64,000 nucleotides of DNA. It comes from Doryteuthis pealeii. Lineage: Eukaryota; Mollusca; Cephalopoda; Myopsida; Loliginidae. Below, piece after piece: positions 1 to 14,175 of this stretch. The notes below the pieces were generated by a model, which was not told the origin of the DNA, searched no databases, and saw only the letters and a list, made by a program, of their open reading frames with translations. Every line of letters starts with the position of its first letter. The first letter of the stretch is position 1. The stretch is from NCBI GenBank assembly GCA_023376005.1, contig CM042150.1:71088187-71152186 (forward strand). Reading direction: 5' to 3'. The position numbers were made by a program, and so were the translations under genes.

Positions 1-1194
1 TGGGGTTTATTAACAAAAATCACAAGATAAGATTTAAGATGAAAAAAGTTTAAAAACATATACATAGGTCTTCTTCTATAACCCAGAATATTGCTTAATT
101 GAATTTATTGGAAACTTTTAGATTGTATTGTTATGTAAGACTGTTTTGTTTTTTTAAAGTTGAAGGTCAGTTATCTCTTCAATAATGCTTTGATTTCTTG
201 TTATGATTTAAAATGTAGTATTTTGGACATTCTCCAGATTAATCCGTACAAATTCTAATCCAACAAAAAAGAAAAAGGTCTACAAACAGTTCTATGTTTC
301 CCAAAGTAAGGGTAAGATGCAATACATCTGCACCCCTGCTTCCAATGTTGAATTATTTTCGTCAATATTAGTTGACTGAAAGTATTTTTAAATATGTTTA
401 GTAAATTTATAACATCTGTTGGGAAATATAACTTATCTTCCTTCCTGTTTGTTCACTTAGCACGATTGTTGTGTAAGACGGTTTTCTTTTGAAATGTTTT
501 AAAGGTCATGGATCTTGCCTTTCATTTGACACCCTGTCTCAACCAAAAAAATTCTGGGTTGGAATGATTGTATTAACAACTTTTTGAAAGAACAGAAGTA
601 AAAACCATTTACAAAGTAATTTAACCTATTGTGGCTTCAATAGCATATAAAAAAACTGTCAGCTTCATAAAATTAAACTGGATGCTAAGTTAGCAAAGTC
701 ATACTGAGAGTCATACAGACAAGCTTAAAAAGGCATTTTAAAAACACTTTTTGTACAAAACCTTAAAGAATTACTGGATTTACAAAAAAGTTCATTTTTT
801 AAATTTACAACATGCATTAAAAAAATTCACTTTAAAAAAAAAAAGTTAATTAGTGAATATTTAAGAGGTAATTTTCCCTAACACAAAATAATGAAAAATG
901 AAGTTATTAAAATTGCTTTCTCTTGTAATCATAATCCAAAGATCAGTTGGAATCATAACACAAATCTTTTTTCCAAGATATTTGGCCTATTTTGCACAAT
1001 TCATGAGAAAGCTTTTTAAAGTTTACATTAAATCAGAAAAATCTTTAAATTGCCTCAGCAGATTAAGAGAAAAAAGCAAATTTTAAAATCAGGTCTTTTA
1101 TAAATTAAATATAGTATATGTCAGGCAAGAAGAAGGACTTAGCTGGTATATTTTTCAGGTTTGGAAATTAATCTTATTGATATCATTCAAAATA

Positions 1195-1425
1195 TTTGTA
1201 CATAGGATCATAGCTGTAACAGAGAGCAAGCGGCGAGTGATGAAGGTGGGGACTGTGGAGTTTGAGAATTCCCTGCCCCCAAGGACTAAGCCAGGTGTGT
1301 TCTGGCGCTGCGCATTGGGGGGGGGGGGAATGCGAGTGACTCCAGATTGAAACTCGCAACCTCCTGATCATGAGTAGGTGGAATTGCTGTCACCCCTTGT
1401 AGGCTTGAAGTGTTCGGCCACTGAG
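1195..1425 (-). mobile_element. tRNA-derived SINE (left-arm copy)
   Basis: On the minus strand a tRNA-like head contains GGTTGCGAGTTTCAATCTGG, close to a pol III B box. It is followed by a GC-richer body with a C/G homopolymer and GGGGGCAGGGAATTC. It is the inverted counterpart of 28,140-28,375. An open frame across it is incidental. Confidence 0.55.
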
Positions 1426-2389
1426 AAAATAATTGCGAATTTCTCAGACAACGCTTTTCAGATCTAAAGAAAGGGTAACTTTGACGAATGTGTTAAGGAA
1501 TACTGGATGTGTTGCAGCAGAATAGCTTTTTGTGGTTGAAGAAACCGATTATTGCAGTTGTCACTTGAAACTGACAACTAGAAGAGCACAATCAGTAATG
1601 GGCTTTGGAGCATATTTTTGTACATTTATTTGTAAATCGATGTTCATTTGTATCACTTAGTAGGCAAGAACAAAGATTTGCTTGAACCCTAAAGCTTTCT
1701 CTGTTGTGAAAGAAATTATCTTTTAGAGGAGTAAGAAAAAAAAAAAAAAAAAAAAAATTAAAAATAATCAGAAAAGTGATTTAGTGGTATAATAGGTAAA
1801 ACAAGGTAAAAAATTTAGAGATAGCGCACATGTGTACTTGATGATGCCATGCTTGAATGTTTTCCTCATTTCTGATCGGACAGTGAGGGTTATTGTGATG
1901 TCCAGTCTTTCTATACAAAAGATTTTCCGATACATGACCAATATATTTACGTTACCATTTCATTTTGAACATAAAATGATGGAAGTTCTTCTAAAATAGT
2001 TCAGGAAAATTTTCAATTTAACAGAATAGAAATGAAATACATTCTAGTATGTTGTCTATGATTAAAAATGAATCTAATTTTGATTACAAATTACTGTTTA
2101 TACAACCATAATTTTCGCTTAATTATTTATAAATTTAAGCCTTTAAACATTAAGTCCTTCTGAGAGCCATGGTTTTAGCAGCCAATATTTGGTTGATTTT
2201 ATAACTTTATTCATTATTATTTCAAACATATTTAGATTACTCATCCATCATTTTTTAATAATTGTCTGATGGATGATTTTTTAGATTGAATTTGCATTTA
2301 TCTTTCTAATTTCAATAAATTGATAAATTCAACTTTTTGAAAAAATACATATTATTACCTCTATGTATGCATCTAAGTACGGGATGGGT

Positions 2390-3563
2390 AACGGACCAAA
2401 CTTGTTTAGCCAATTTTCTATAAAAATTGAATAAAATCTTTAAAAACTTTAATATTTACAATTACTATTTAAAATGATGAAGAAAACCTTGAAAAATTTA
2501 ATTTTTAAAATTTCGCCAGTGAAATTGACATTAAAAAAAATGTCTTCGGTTTAGTATTAATTCCTTAAAAATCGAAAATAAAATAAAATTTTGAATGATT
2601 TTTTCTAGAGAAACTGAGAAAATAATATGTATACTTACTTTTTATTCTAATAGTGTAAAAAAAATTTTTATCTAAGCTTTTTGAAACAAAGAAAAACAAA
2701 CTTCGGTTGTTAACTCAGAAGCGTTTCGTCTCGTCTCTTTGTTAAAAACAAATTATGTCGCGGTTTTTGCTCTTCCGTATATTCTAAGAACCTACATTAC
2801 TATTCACAATAAAAATACAAATTCTTTATCTTAAAATATTAACAGCTCGGATCGGACAACTTTTAGTTCACCTGAATTCTAAAATTCATATTTTTAATAT
2901 CCGTGAAAAATTCGATTTTTCCGCAGCAAAAAAAAAAATTAATTTATTGTCACGCAGAAAATGAAAATATCTAATCACACAAAAGAATGAAAATTCGTAA
3001 AAATTAAATTTCTTTTAAAAAAAAATTTTTCCTAAAAAAAACTATAGTCGTACGTTATACAATTTCATATGATATTAGTTATCAGACTCTTATCTTTATA
3101 GAAAAAAAAATGTACAAAAATTTTTTTCCGCGTCTTTTTTTTATTTCATGAAAATAAAGATAGGGGGTGATAGACCTCGTAAAAAAATTCCCTAATATAT
3201 TTTAGAAAAAAAAATATTCAGAGTATTTACATCCATGGTAAAACATTTATATGAATTTCGTTGAAATCGGGAACCATTAATTGAATTTTCATAGCAATTT
3301 TTTAAAATTCCTCTTATCGGAACTTGTTTTAGCTAGCGTTAAATTCAGTTGTTTTAACAGTGCAAAAATGAAAACATTGTTTTAATCATAATCTTCATAT
3401 TTTCGTAAGCTGATAAAATTTTAAAAATCATCAGGAGTTTAAAATTTTAATGTTTTTTTCTTTCGCAATGGAAAATTTTTTTTCAAGAAAATATTAATTT
3501 TTCGAAGTTCATTGGTTAATGTAGGGGGGTAAATTGTCACAGGTCAATTGTGTACCTACAGAT
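2390..3563 (-). mobile_element. Copy of the TAGGTACCACCAAT element in the left arm
   Basis: Inverted-arm counterpart of 26,014-27,240. The terminus at about 3,545-3,563 is damaged by small indels. No coding capacity. Confidence 0.65.
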
Positions 3564-3655
3564 CCAATAAATAAAAAGATATACAAAAAATTCCTAGTAA
3601 CTTCTTAATCAAACCAGCAGACAATTTGCATATTATGTCAAATGTCAAACAGGAC

Positions 3656-3999
3656 CTTGATTACTGTAAGATTCTGTCAGATTGAGAACAATTGTCGTGT
3701 ACATGTCCTTTTAGTTCCATCGTTCCAGACTCAAAGCAATGCTCTTGGTTTGATACACCACGACTATAAAAAAAATAAAATTAAAGTTATCGCATTTTAA
3801 ACACATGTTGAAAAAACAAAGAATTCAGAAAACCAAGTTGATGTAAATTCATGATAAAATGATTCATTTTAAATCTTCAAGTATTTTATTTCAATTGTTA
3901 TTAATTTGGATGACAACAAATTAGACACATGCCAGATTGACATTGTTGTAAAGAAATTGAAAACTTTAGATATTCTTTGCTATAAGAATTGAACTTAGA

Positions 4000-4041
<42 letters not shown>

Positions 4042-6881
4042 TCTCATGCACTGTAAATATTCCTGAATCGAAAACAAAAATACAATATTTAAGTATCTCC
4101 TTATGATCACATAGGGATTAATCGATTACCATTTTAGATTTACATTTATAAGAATACAAATCTAAAACATGTGTATAGAATTATAGCATTAAAAATCTAT
4201 CACAGTTGAATTACCATTTCATTTTTTTCTATATTTTCATAAAAAAATCACTATTCTTCAGGATATTTCTTTATATAATTTTTGATTTAAAGAGATGAAA
4301 ATCCATTTTTTAAGAGATAGAATGATGTGAAAGAAATCCTTTAAAGAGTAACACAGAGACCAAACGGGAGCTTAGGTATCAACTGAGTAATTTGATTGTA
4401 AGCAAGAAAATAGTGGTAATTATTAAATAGTAAAATCATTAATAACTTCACCATTCATCTATCCTTACAAACATGGAATTGCAATCAACTCAACAAAAAC
4501 AGATTTGTAATGATTCAAAAGAAACATAAAGAAATGTAGAGAACTGGACCTGCTCCATATTAACGAACGTGCCTCAATTTATAAGGATTTCACTATATTC
4601 TTGACTCTCAATAAAGCATCTGGGTAAGATTTATTCAGTTTCTGACAGACTGAAAAAAGAAAAAAAAAATTTTAAGGGAATTGTTGTAGCATTATCTAAA
4701 ACACACACACACACACCACGACAACACATAATATAATATAGATATATATGAAACTTGTATCCATATCTTAATATATAAAGAGAGATTTTGGTATGTATGT
4801 GTCGACATATAACTCCAAAACGGAGAGTCAATCAGATTCAAAAATCTTGCTACACTTGATATCGTTCAAACTAGAAAACACTCCAAATTTGGTTTATTGA
4901 TTTACTGAACATTAAGGATAGAATAATTAATCAAACAAAAATCTAACGATTTTTAGAAAAGAAATCAATATAGCAGCTGCTGCTGCTGATATTCCAGCTA
5001 CAAAACCACGCACGCGCCAACCCCGCCTGCTGCCTTTTTCGTATGCCCGACCATCCGCGTTGTTTTTATGTAAAAAAGAAAAATGAAAAACTTTTTATCA
5101 ATATTTTTAACAAATACTTTCATTCCTTAGAATAAAATATATCCACTGTTAATCTTGTTATTTTGTTGCTCAAATAAATAAATAAAAATTTACAATGTTA
5201 CTTTTTTTCTAACTTCAAACAACAATTAAAACTGGAATTACAATTTCTTACATATTGAAAAAAGGTTGGAATATTATTCTCAATGTTGTAAACAAACAAA
5301 CAAAAAATCATAAAATTAATAGCACTAAAAAGGGGGTTGGGATATGTAACACAATGAAACTGAATAAAGATTAATATTTCTTCAAAATTACAAATTCACA
5401 CAAACACTTGTACTTATTTCAAAATAAGTAAATAGTGTTTGTGTGGAATTTCGTAAGTTATTGACGAAATTCTTTTTTATCAAAACAATAAAAGAAGTGA
5501 TGATAAATGAAATATTCTAAATAAATATATACAGATATTGTTGAAAGTTTTTTTTAGTAAACAAGTTAGCATAACATTAGTAGATCCAAAATTGGGTCAA
5601 AATGCTCGTTTTGACACCCCCCCCCCCGCTTCAGAAAATAATTTTACCAAAATCAGGGAATTATCGGATTTTAACTAATTTTTAGATTATCATCAATGAA
5701 CGATCTTTATAATACATTACTTATTTTATTTTCAAAACTTTCTCATTTTTTTCAGGTCACTTAATTTTGACTCCTCCCTTATGTGGGTTAACATTTTTAT
5801 GTTTATAGTTTACTAATAAAGAGGCTGATTTAGGTCGGAAAATTAAAACGGAAAGTTTTTTTGGTGGTACCCAATGATAGTTTAACTACAGTCTATAAAT
5901 TAACATTTTGCGAATTGGGTTACGGTTTTAGGGGAGTAAGGTTGTTTTTAATTACGTATTGCTAAAAAAATAAACAAAAAAAAAACAAATTACTATACAT
6001 TTAATTAACCATTGAAATTAAATATTGAATCTATCATTGAGACAGTTTTGTGTTTAGTATTGCAATGTATAATTTCCAATTAAACTTAGTTTAAAAAAAT
6101 ATTTTTCAACATTAAATGTATAGTAATTTTGTTTGTTTGTTTTTTTTTTTTTGGGTTATTTTCCCCTCCCCCCTCAACCCCCCTATTTCAACACAATGAA
6201 ACTTCATAAAAATTAATTTTATCTTGAAAAAATTTTTTCCATTCGAAAGAAGAAACATTAAACAAACTCCTGATGATTTAAAAAAAAATTAAGCTTATGG
6301 AAATAATGAAAATTATGACTGAAAAAACAGTTTTTATATTTGCAGCATTAAATCAAACTAAAATTTAACATAGCCAAAAACAAGTTACAACAAAGAATTT
6401 AAAAAAAAATTCTATGAAAAATCAATTAATGGTCCGACTTTCATGAAAATTTCCCATAACTATTTACCTCTTGGAGTAAATATGTCTGAAAACACTCTGG
6501 GTTCCTGATTTTTAGTCTGGTCATGGACCGGGTTATTTTAGCTAGTTATATATATTGCATATAAAAAAATTCTAACCTCACCAGAATATTCCAGTACAAT
6601 GAGTTAAGCAATGAAAGAAAAAATCCATTACAAATGAGTTAAGCAATAAAGAAAAAATCCATTACAAATGAGTAACGCAATGAAAAGAAAAAAATCCATT
6701 GTCATAACATTTTTAAACTTTTTAATCAAATCAATGTGAAATCAAATCAAGTTAGAAACTTTAGATTCTGTCAGATAAGGAACAGCAATTGTCTCTATAA
6801 ATGTCATTGGTTCTCATTGTCAATATGTAAATACAAGTAAATATGTATTTAGTTTCTTTTGCAAAAAATCATCTCAAATAT

Positions 6882-6917
<36 letters not shown>

Positions 6918-7506
6918 TTGTGTTAGTATTTGATCCTATTAAGTGTGAGGATGCATGTGGAAGATTTTATGCAAGTGGTTTTGTCCCTGTTTAGGGAGCT
7001 AGGTGGGAGTGAGGATTCATCTTTTTCTGAGTATTGTAGTCAGTTTGTTCAACCTTAACATCTGTTGTTCTTAGAGATTTCTTGAAAAGCTGCTATTTCT
7101 CATGACAAGACTGCTTCCCCACTTGGCAGTAGTCCTGGATCCTTTCTTTGCGTATGACTGTCATTAGTGAGTTCCAAGTTGCTTTACCCACTTACCCAAT
7201 GGACAGCTATGCTATCGGTATTGTGTAGAATAACCACCATGTTAATAGAAAAAGGTTCACAGGAGTATGCCAGCAGAAAGAGGGATTATAATATGATTTT
7301 TTATGGATTCGATTAATATAATGATCTCTAATTATGATACATATGCTACACACACACATACAGATATTAACATATTAAGTACTAAAGACTGATATTCAGC
7401 ATTGTTATTAAAAACAAAATATAAATAAAACGATATATACAATACACATACAACAGGAAGAGAAGTATTTGATACCTTTATTTTGATGTGGCATCAATTT
7501 TCATAG
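3656..7506 (-). pseudogene. UBA6: Second, frame-damaged copies of three UBA6 exons in the inverted arm
   Basis: 7506-7476 matches 22045-22073 with two extra bases. 4649-4550 matches 24902-25006 with several indels, a lost frame and a TAA. 3763-3656 matches 25814-25919 with one-base gains and losses at CAAAG, CTTGAG, GGGAAC, AAAGG and ACAGAC, plus a few substitutions. Splice borders are kept. Indels outnumber substitutions and mostly sit in homopolymers. That is the signature of uncorrected long reads more than of old pseudogene decay, where substitutions dominate. Labelled pseudogene because it cannot be translated as given. Alternatives are an allelic copy with sequencing errors (preferred) or a duplicated, dying gene copy. 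Confidence 0.75.
5833..6130 (+). repeat. Fold-back element copy, left arm
   Basis: Matches one arm and the loop of the element at 43,680-44,165, including GGGTTACGGTTTTAGGGGAG and the inner pair of ACTATACATTTAAT-type inverted repeats. The mirror copy in the right arm is 23,380-23,715. Confidence 0.55.
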
Positions 7507-8013
7507 CTGAAACCAGAAAAAAACATAATAGCTTGATTGGTTGATGACAATGACATACTTTTATGCAGCTGTTCAAGGAAAGGGACAACTATTTTCTATA
7601 AATATTCAGTAAGGTTTTCTTTGATGGGGATTATTATACCATAAAATGTCTCTAATAATTGGAGTTCATGCACATGAAAATGGATAGATAGATGGGCCAA
7701 AATAGCAATATTCAATTACAAAATTCTATTCGAGTCTATACCATATGTTTCCATATAATGCAGAGTGGAATAAATTTAACATTTTGATGTTTTCTTTTAC
7801 CAAAAACAAACAGGACTTTCATAATGTACAGTTTAAAAAGCATAAACCAAACATATATATCTTATAAAAAAAGAATTACAATAATCCACTTGAAAAAAGA
7901 AAAAAATTCAAAAGTACTTTTAGCTTCTCAATTTTTAGATTCATAAGTTTGAATACATTTTATTCAAGTTTGTTTTGAATAAATGTCTCTCTCTCTCATT
8001 CATTCAGTTCATA

Positions 8014-8052
<39 letters not shown>

Positions 8053-8477
8053 CATACATACTACCAATTTGTTCGTCATTTTCCTTTAAAAACGAATTAA
8101 AATTAAATTAAATTCATTATTTAAGGGTCAAATTTTATTTTAGTAAAAAAGTTAGTAAAAAGATAATAAATCACATATGTAATTTATTTTTAATACACTT
8201 TAAACAATTTAAATTCTGATAAAAATGGCTAGATGTGAAGATTTATGATCCACTCAAAAAAACCCTTTTATGACAATTTAAAAAAATTATAAAAGTCCTT
8301 CTTAGAAATCAATAACAAAAAAACATTAAATACATTTATATTACAAAAAAATATAACTTGTTGATTTTTTTTTTTTTTTGCCTAAATTTTTCTAAATGAT
8401 TTGTAAATATGACCTATTAGCCAGAGCAAAGCTAGCACTGATTGGCCAAGTATTTATATAAGTAAATAAATAAAAAA

Positions 8478-8712
8478 AGTTGCAGAGTGGGCCTATTATC
8501 AATATCAGCCAGACAGCGAGGGAGTATAACACCTTTCACAGGGAGATTGCTTTTGCATCTAGGGTTGAGCACCACACTTACCATCAGCTTTCTACTTTAT
8601 TGCATAGATCCAAACTGTGCTACTCATGCACTGTGTTGACCAGGCAGATATCAAACCCAGAACCTTGAGGTTCTGAGGCAGATGCTAAACCAGCCCCATG
8701 ATTCTATATAGA
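8478..8712 (-). mobile_element. tRNA-derived SINE, left-arm copy
   Basis: The minus strand starts GGGGCTGGTTTAGCATCTGC and continues to a B-box-like GGTTCTGGGTTTGATATC. The far end has the GACAGCGAGGGAGTATA block shared with the SINE at 31,199-31,432. Its mirror copy lies at 20,850-21,065. Confidence 0.6.
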
Positions 8713-9046
8713 CAATGAATTTATGAAGTGATATTTTACTAACTCAAGTACATAGAATAAAAAAATGAAGAGTTATTTCTTCTTTGTCTACAATTTTAAA
8801 ATGTAACACTTAAGAATAAAAAGAAAAAATATAAATAAAAAGAATTATATTACAAATAGTGATAAATATAAAATAATAATTGATAATGATAATAAATAGA
8901 ATAAATTAAATGATCATAAAAAAACAACACCCCAAAAAAATTAATTTTAAGACTCCCAAGATGCCTAGCACACATCATTCTGAATTTTAGCACCAAAAGA
9001 CAAAATGTCTTTCTCTCTTCTAAAAAATCTCTTGATGAAAGTAGAT

Positions 9047-12000
9047 CAGGGTTCCCACTCATTTTTAAGAAATCATTTTCCAGGATGTTTCCAGGACAGC
9101 AATTTCATTATTTAATCGATATTATCTAATTATCGACACATTTAGACACTTTAATTGTTACTTTTTTATGTTGCAGAGTTAATGAATTATCTTGAAAACT
9201 ATGATGCCCTACATCTATCAATTAAACGACACAGGGTTCCACAAAGTCATGTGCACTTTAAAGTTATAAATTATTTTAAGCGTATACTGACTTTATAGAC
9301 ACCCTGTACAATAAAATTGTCTGGCCTCCTGTTTTTTGCTTAGCCATGATCAATATTAATGGGTTATTTTTAAATTAGCAAATCAATTTTTAAACCCCCA
9401 CCCAAATATTTAAATAAATGTTTTTTTTGTTGAATTAGTACAAAAATTTCAGATATTTACTGTGCTGTGTTTCTCGCTTTTTTATCGGCAAATATATGTA
9501 GATATTTTTACAATGACCACCCCTCATTTTATATCTGCATCATATTTTATTATACTATTGTATAATAATAACCATGTTCAAAATTTTGGGGTATAAGGGA
9601 GATAAATGCATATCCCAAGAGGTGATTAACTCATTATTTGTCCTTGCCGTCTATGGGTGGACAGACATTTATTGTCCCTGTCCACTTATGGTGGACAGAC
9701 ATTGACATTTTTTTTACTATCTTGTATGTTTCACATCCGGTATTTCAAGTAAAAGATGAATATTGGATTTTCTTTTCCAATATCTTTAAAAATAATTTTT
9801 CTTTGGAAGTGTAGCGAAAGACTCTGAGATTGAGATATTTATCTAGACAGAATCAGCCTGTTTTTGTCATCCATAGTTGAAATTGATGATTAAATTTTTT
9901 TAAATCTCAAAATATGCAGCATATCATCACATATTTTTTTTTAACTTAAATTTTTCAAAGATAAAATTTAGGGCTATCTTTTTGTAAATTTTCAAGTTAG
10001 TCATGGATATGACAGACATGTAAAATTGACCTTGACATTTTTAAGGTAGTAAAAAACTCAATTTAACTTGATAAAATAATTTTTTTGCATCAATTTAAAG
10101 AAAATATATTTTTTTTAACTACTAAAAAAAACATGCTACATCTATTTTCCTGAGTTCTAAGAAAATAACTTTTAAATTTTTTAAATAACTTTTAAATTTT
10201 AAAATCACTTTTTTAGGGTATTGAATTTTATTTTTTTTTTTTTATAATTCTTCAGGATATGATCTTTCAAAAAATGTAAATATTAGGGACAGGAATTTCT
10301 TCTTCAAATGGTCTAAGTTCAATAAAATAAGCTAATCATCATTATAAAATTAAGTCGTTGGAAAATAATTTGGTGAAAATTTCTTTAAAATTGGACAATT
10401 CCCTGATTTTTGGTAATTGTTTAAAAAGAAATTTTTAAAAAAATTATTATCTCCCTTGGCAGCCCTTGAACATCTCCAAAAAAGAGTAAAAAAATTTTTT
10501 TAAATCCAAAATTTTTTTAGTTTTTTACATTAATTTTCAGATTTTCAATCTTATTTTCTACAAGAGGTGTTCCTTAAAATATTTTTTCTTCTATTCACAC
10601 CTTTTTTTATTCATACTATAATTAGTTTCAAAAGATATTTTGAGCCCCAAAAAATATTTGTCAACATTTAAGTGACCTGAAAAAAATCAGAAAGTTTTTA
10701 AATAATTCATTCATAAAAATTTTCATAAAAATAATCCTTGATTTTTTTTTTTTTTTTCAATCGAAGGATTAAATTTATTTTGTAAATCTGTTTTAGCAGT
10801 ACTTAATATTTTAAATTTGAATTTGTGTTTGTAAAAATTCATCAAAAAATATTTTAAACTAGGTGGGCGAGGGATAAAATATCTAAATTGACTTGCTGAT
10901 AAAAAGCTGGGGGTGGGGGGGATATTGTAAAATATCTACATTAATTTACCGATGAATTGCATGATTCAGAAAATATCTGTTTGGCCAGAATATGCCTGTA
11001 AAAACAGTCGGAATTTATACAAGTAAAAACAGAAATTAGGTCAAATTTTCCAGGAGAGAGTGGGGATTCGTAAAAAGGACAGTTACTTTTTAACTGAGAT
11101 GAAATTGACATTTGATGAAAAAAAAAAAATTGTTCAAGCGCCTATTGAAGCCTTACTTAGGGGTCTGGGGTGGGGACCAACGTTTGTTTTTAAAAAAACT
11201 TTCACTTTCAGCACTTTCAAAAAATGTTAAAAAAACTTTTTAAATGAACATTAATTTTATGTAATTCTTATATAGTATTATGTTACTGATGTGTATTGTT
11301 TTTGTTTTTTAATTTTCAGTTAAAAGTTTGCGTGTGTGCTATTCTATAGTATACAAGTACAAAAATTCTTTGATTTTCAGTCACTATTTTACATGAGTGA
11401 TATTCTCGAAAAAAAAAAAAATGATTTTAGCTGCTCACTTTCTTCAAATAAACTTTATCTGAGCATTTTACTCAAAATTTATTTTAAAATAATCGTATTT
11501 GTAACAATAAAATTAAAATTATGCGATTCAATTGTGGAGATTGTTTTATGTCGAATTCTGTGAAATTATTTGACTGACTTACAGACAAAATTTTTTTCTT
11601 AAACAAATTCTAAGTCTTGCTAAAATATTTACTTTTTCTAAAAATTAATCATTTTATTTAATTAAAACACTGCTGAACATGATTATCAAGAAAATGTTAA
11701 AGTTCTGAATTTTACAAATTTCACATCTTGTAAACGGAATTTATTTTTTAAACCTTTAACAATCTTTAAAGTAGTCTGACTGACTAATTCTTGTCTTGTT
11801 TCATGTTGTTTAGTGTCACGTAAAAATTAAATCAAAATATCGCTACATGAGAAACTTCATTGAATGAAATCAACAAGTACCCACCCAATCAGAAGCATTT
11901 TTACTGTTTAATGAATATCTGAATAATTTGGGAAATCTTGCGTAGATTCATGAGCGTTAAAAATAAAAACAAAAAAATGCTGTCCTTGTTATTTTACGAG

Positions 12001-12174
12001 TTACATTTGTTTACTGTAATAATAACATTAATTTTGTCTCAGATAATTCAAAATTTTCCAGGACAAATTACGAAAATTTCCAGGATTTTTGACCCCCCCC
12101 CCATTTTCCAGGTTTCCAGTACTGGAAAATGTACATTTCATTTTCCAGGTTTTCCAGGATGCGTGGGAACCCTG
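9047..12174. mobile_element. hAT-like DNA transposon, non-coding, 3.1 kb
   Basis: Bounded by inverted ends CAGGGTTCCCAC and GTGGGAACCCTG, which match in inverse orientation for about 15 bases. TAGAT lies just outside both ends and may be a target duplication (hAT elements normally make 8 bases, so this is imperfect). Subterminal TTTCCAGGA motifs recur near both ends. The interior is AT-rich with no transposase frame. Only the end at 20,507 is seen in the right arm, because that contig starts inside the element. Confidence 0.6.
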
Positions 12175-13125
12175 TAGATGTGTGTTTCGCCATTTCCATG
12201 AGCTAAGTACAAAAATTCGTATATTGAATTTAGGTTTTATATGTTGTATACACCAGCATCCACTTTGTATCTTGACTGAAATCATTATATTTTCCCTCAT
12301 ACTAAGAAAAACTTAATCATCATTTAATTAAAAACTATCTCCAGAATAAATTATACGTCCAATATACACATTCTATGTTTGTATTTTATTCCACATCACA
12401 ACAACTTAAAAAACTTTGAAAGTATTGTGATTAGAATAGAGGAGAACTGAAATGGTAGTTTGGAGATATCTCATTGAATTTAAATTCATTTACCTTAGTC
12501 AATTTAGGGAAATCCTTAATCTAGAAGGGTTTTGAAACTACAGATTTCAGAAAATTGGTTTTCACTGCAAATTTACTAATAAATGCAATGTCTGTCCATT
12601 GCCAGTTGGCACCTACACCAGTGACCTAATCATGATGAAACTTATACACATTAAGCTAATACTCAAGAACAGCCTGGCTAATTGATTTCAATAAAAAATC
12701 AAGAATGGAAATGGGCAATATTAATGGAATCTTAATTTAAAATTACAAACATTTGTGAAAATAACATCTTTTTTTATCTTTAATTAAACACAAAAATTTG
12801 AGTTTTTTATCAATTTGAACAATTTAAGCATTAAATACTTAAAAGAAAGAAGAAGAAAAAAAATAATGCAGTTGTTGTCATAGTAGTAAAAAAAATTAGA
12901 GAATTGAAATGAAAAAAATTAAAATTATATTATGCATTAATCCAATATCATTTTTTAGAATATCAAATGATACAAGGCCGTCTTTAGGGCCACTACTTCT
13001 GACTGTTTATTCAATTTATTATGATGTTTTTCTTGGGTTATATCTACCATAGGTAGAAAACAGGATGATTTTATTGAATGGGCTTTACAAACAATGATAT
13101 ACAGGTGCTTGAACAATACCTATGT

Positions 13126-13350
13126 TCATTCAGTTATAATTTCTTCAATAATTGCAATGAATTCCTCAATAGTTCTGTGTTTGTTCTTGAGTGCTGTTCT
13201 TATACATAAGTTTGTTGAATAAGTTTGATACACTTTGAGTTCAAACTTCTTTGGCTTATTCACTCTGAATGAAGAAAGCTGGATGGAAAAAAGACTTAAA
13301 CAGCTATTAATAGTTCCACACAAAAAATTGATCTGCCTAAAGGGTTGCAA
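13126..13350 (-). pseudogene. Possible piggyBac-type transposase fragment
   Basis: A 74-codon open stretch contains LSSFRVNKPKKFELKVYQ, which resembles the conserved LSFRxYxPxKPxKFGIK block of piggyBac (DDE_Tnp_1_7) transposases. No start, no flanking domain and no terminal repeats were seen. It sits in the intron after UBA6 exon 13557-13512. Chance similarity is possible. Confidence 0.3.
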
Positions 13351-13511
13351 AGGTTGCTATTGAAAATCCTGTATGGCCACCCAGGTCACTCAATGTTTCA
13401 GATGCACTTTGGGAACTGTGAATAATCCCACCTTTCTTGGGTATTATCAGTAACTACAGCTAGTTAAGGGATAAAGAAAAATCTTCTGGAGTGGAAAATA
13501 ATATTACATAC

Positions 13512-14138
13512 CTGGGTTTATTGCAAAACAGATTGTGCAGCCGTTGTACTTTGGGTGCTAAAACAAAAGGGAAATAAATATTTACAAAAGAATTTCAAAC
13601 TTAAGAATAAATGGAGTAAAGAATTGTGGTGTAAGGTACAAGGACAATATCTTAAGAGAATTAAATCATCAAACAAGTCTGAAGATACCATGAAAATCGT
13701 CATAATTTTATAGTAAAAAAATAATAAGCATCTATCTTACTAAAGCGAGCAGTTAAATCTCTAGTCAACATTATAATTAAGCTCTAATATTAATTTATTT
13801 TACAGTGGGATTGTGTGACTATACACATACACAAAATGTATATAAATTTCTTCCATTGTATAGTATTTGTCCCAAATACTAAATATGTTTTAAAATATTC
13901 ATATTTGATTTCTCCTAATAATTCATAATATCATAAGTTTTTTCCATAAGTAAATTGAACATTGTGTAACCAAAATTAGACTTTTATTAAAAACTAGTTT
14001 AAAAGCCGCTGTATAATTAATAAACTTCTGTGAACGGCTCTTGATTATTGGATTTTGCCCTACAATGACACTTCATGTATTGAATATTATCATTAGAGAT
14101 TTATTTCCAAGTTCTAAAAATTGTTATATAACAAAAAA

Positions 14139-14175
<37 letters not shown>

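Larger units (their letters stand above)
1..9612 (-). repeat. Left arm of a 9.6-kb inverted duplication
   Basis: Reading the minus strand from about 9,612 to 1 reproduces 19,956-29,539 element by element: the hAT-like end at 9,047, a SINE near 8,480-8,710, TA repeats, three UBA6 exons, a GA/TC tract, a fold-back element, a TIR element and another SINE near 1,200-1,425. Homology still holds at base 1, so the arm continues outside the window. Many differences are one-base indels. The arm also holds a GA repeat (4,001-4,041) and TA repeats (6,876-6,916 and 8,013-8,048). Confidence 0.93.

Noticed and set aside
12028..12316. Overlapping plus and minus frames of 75-90 codons
   Set aside because: They cover the terminal repeat region of the hAT-like element with its CCAGG-rich palindromes and show no transposase motif.
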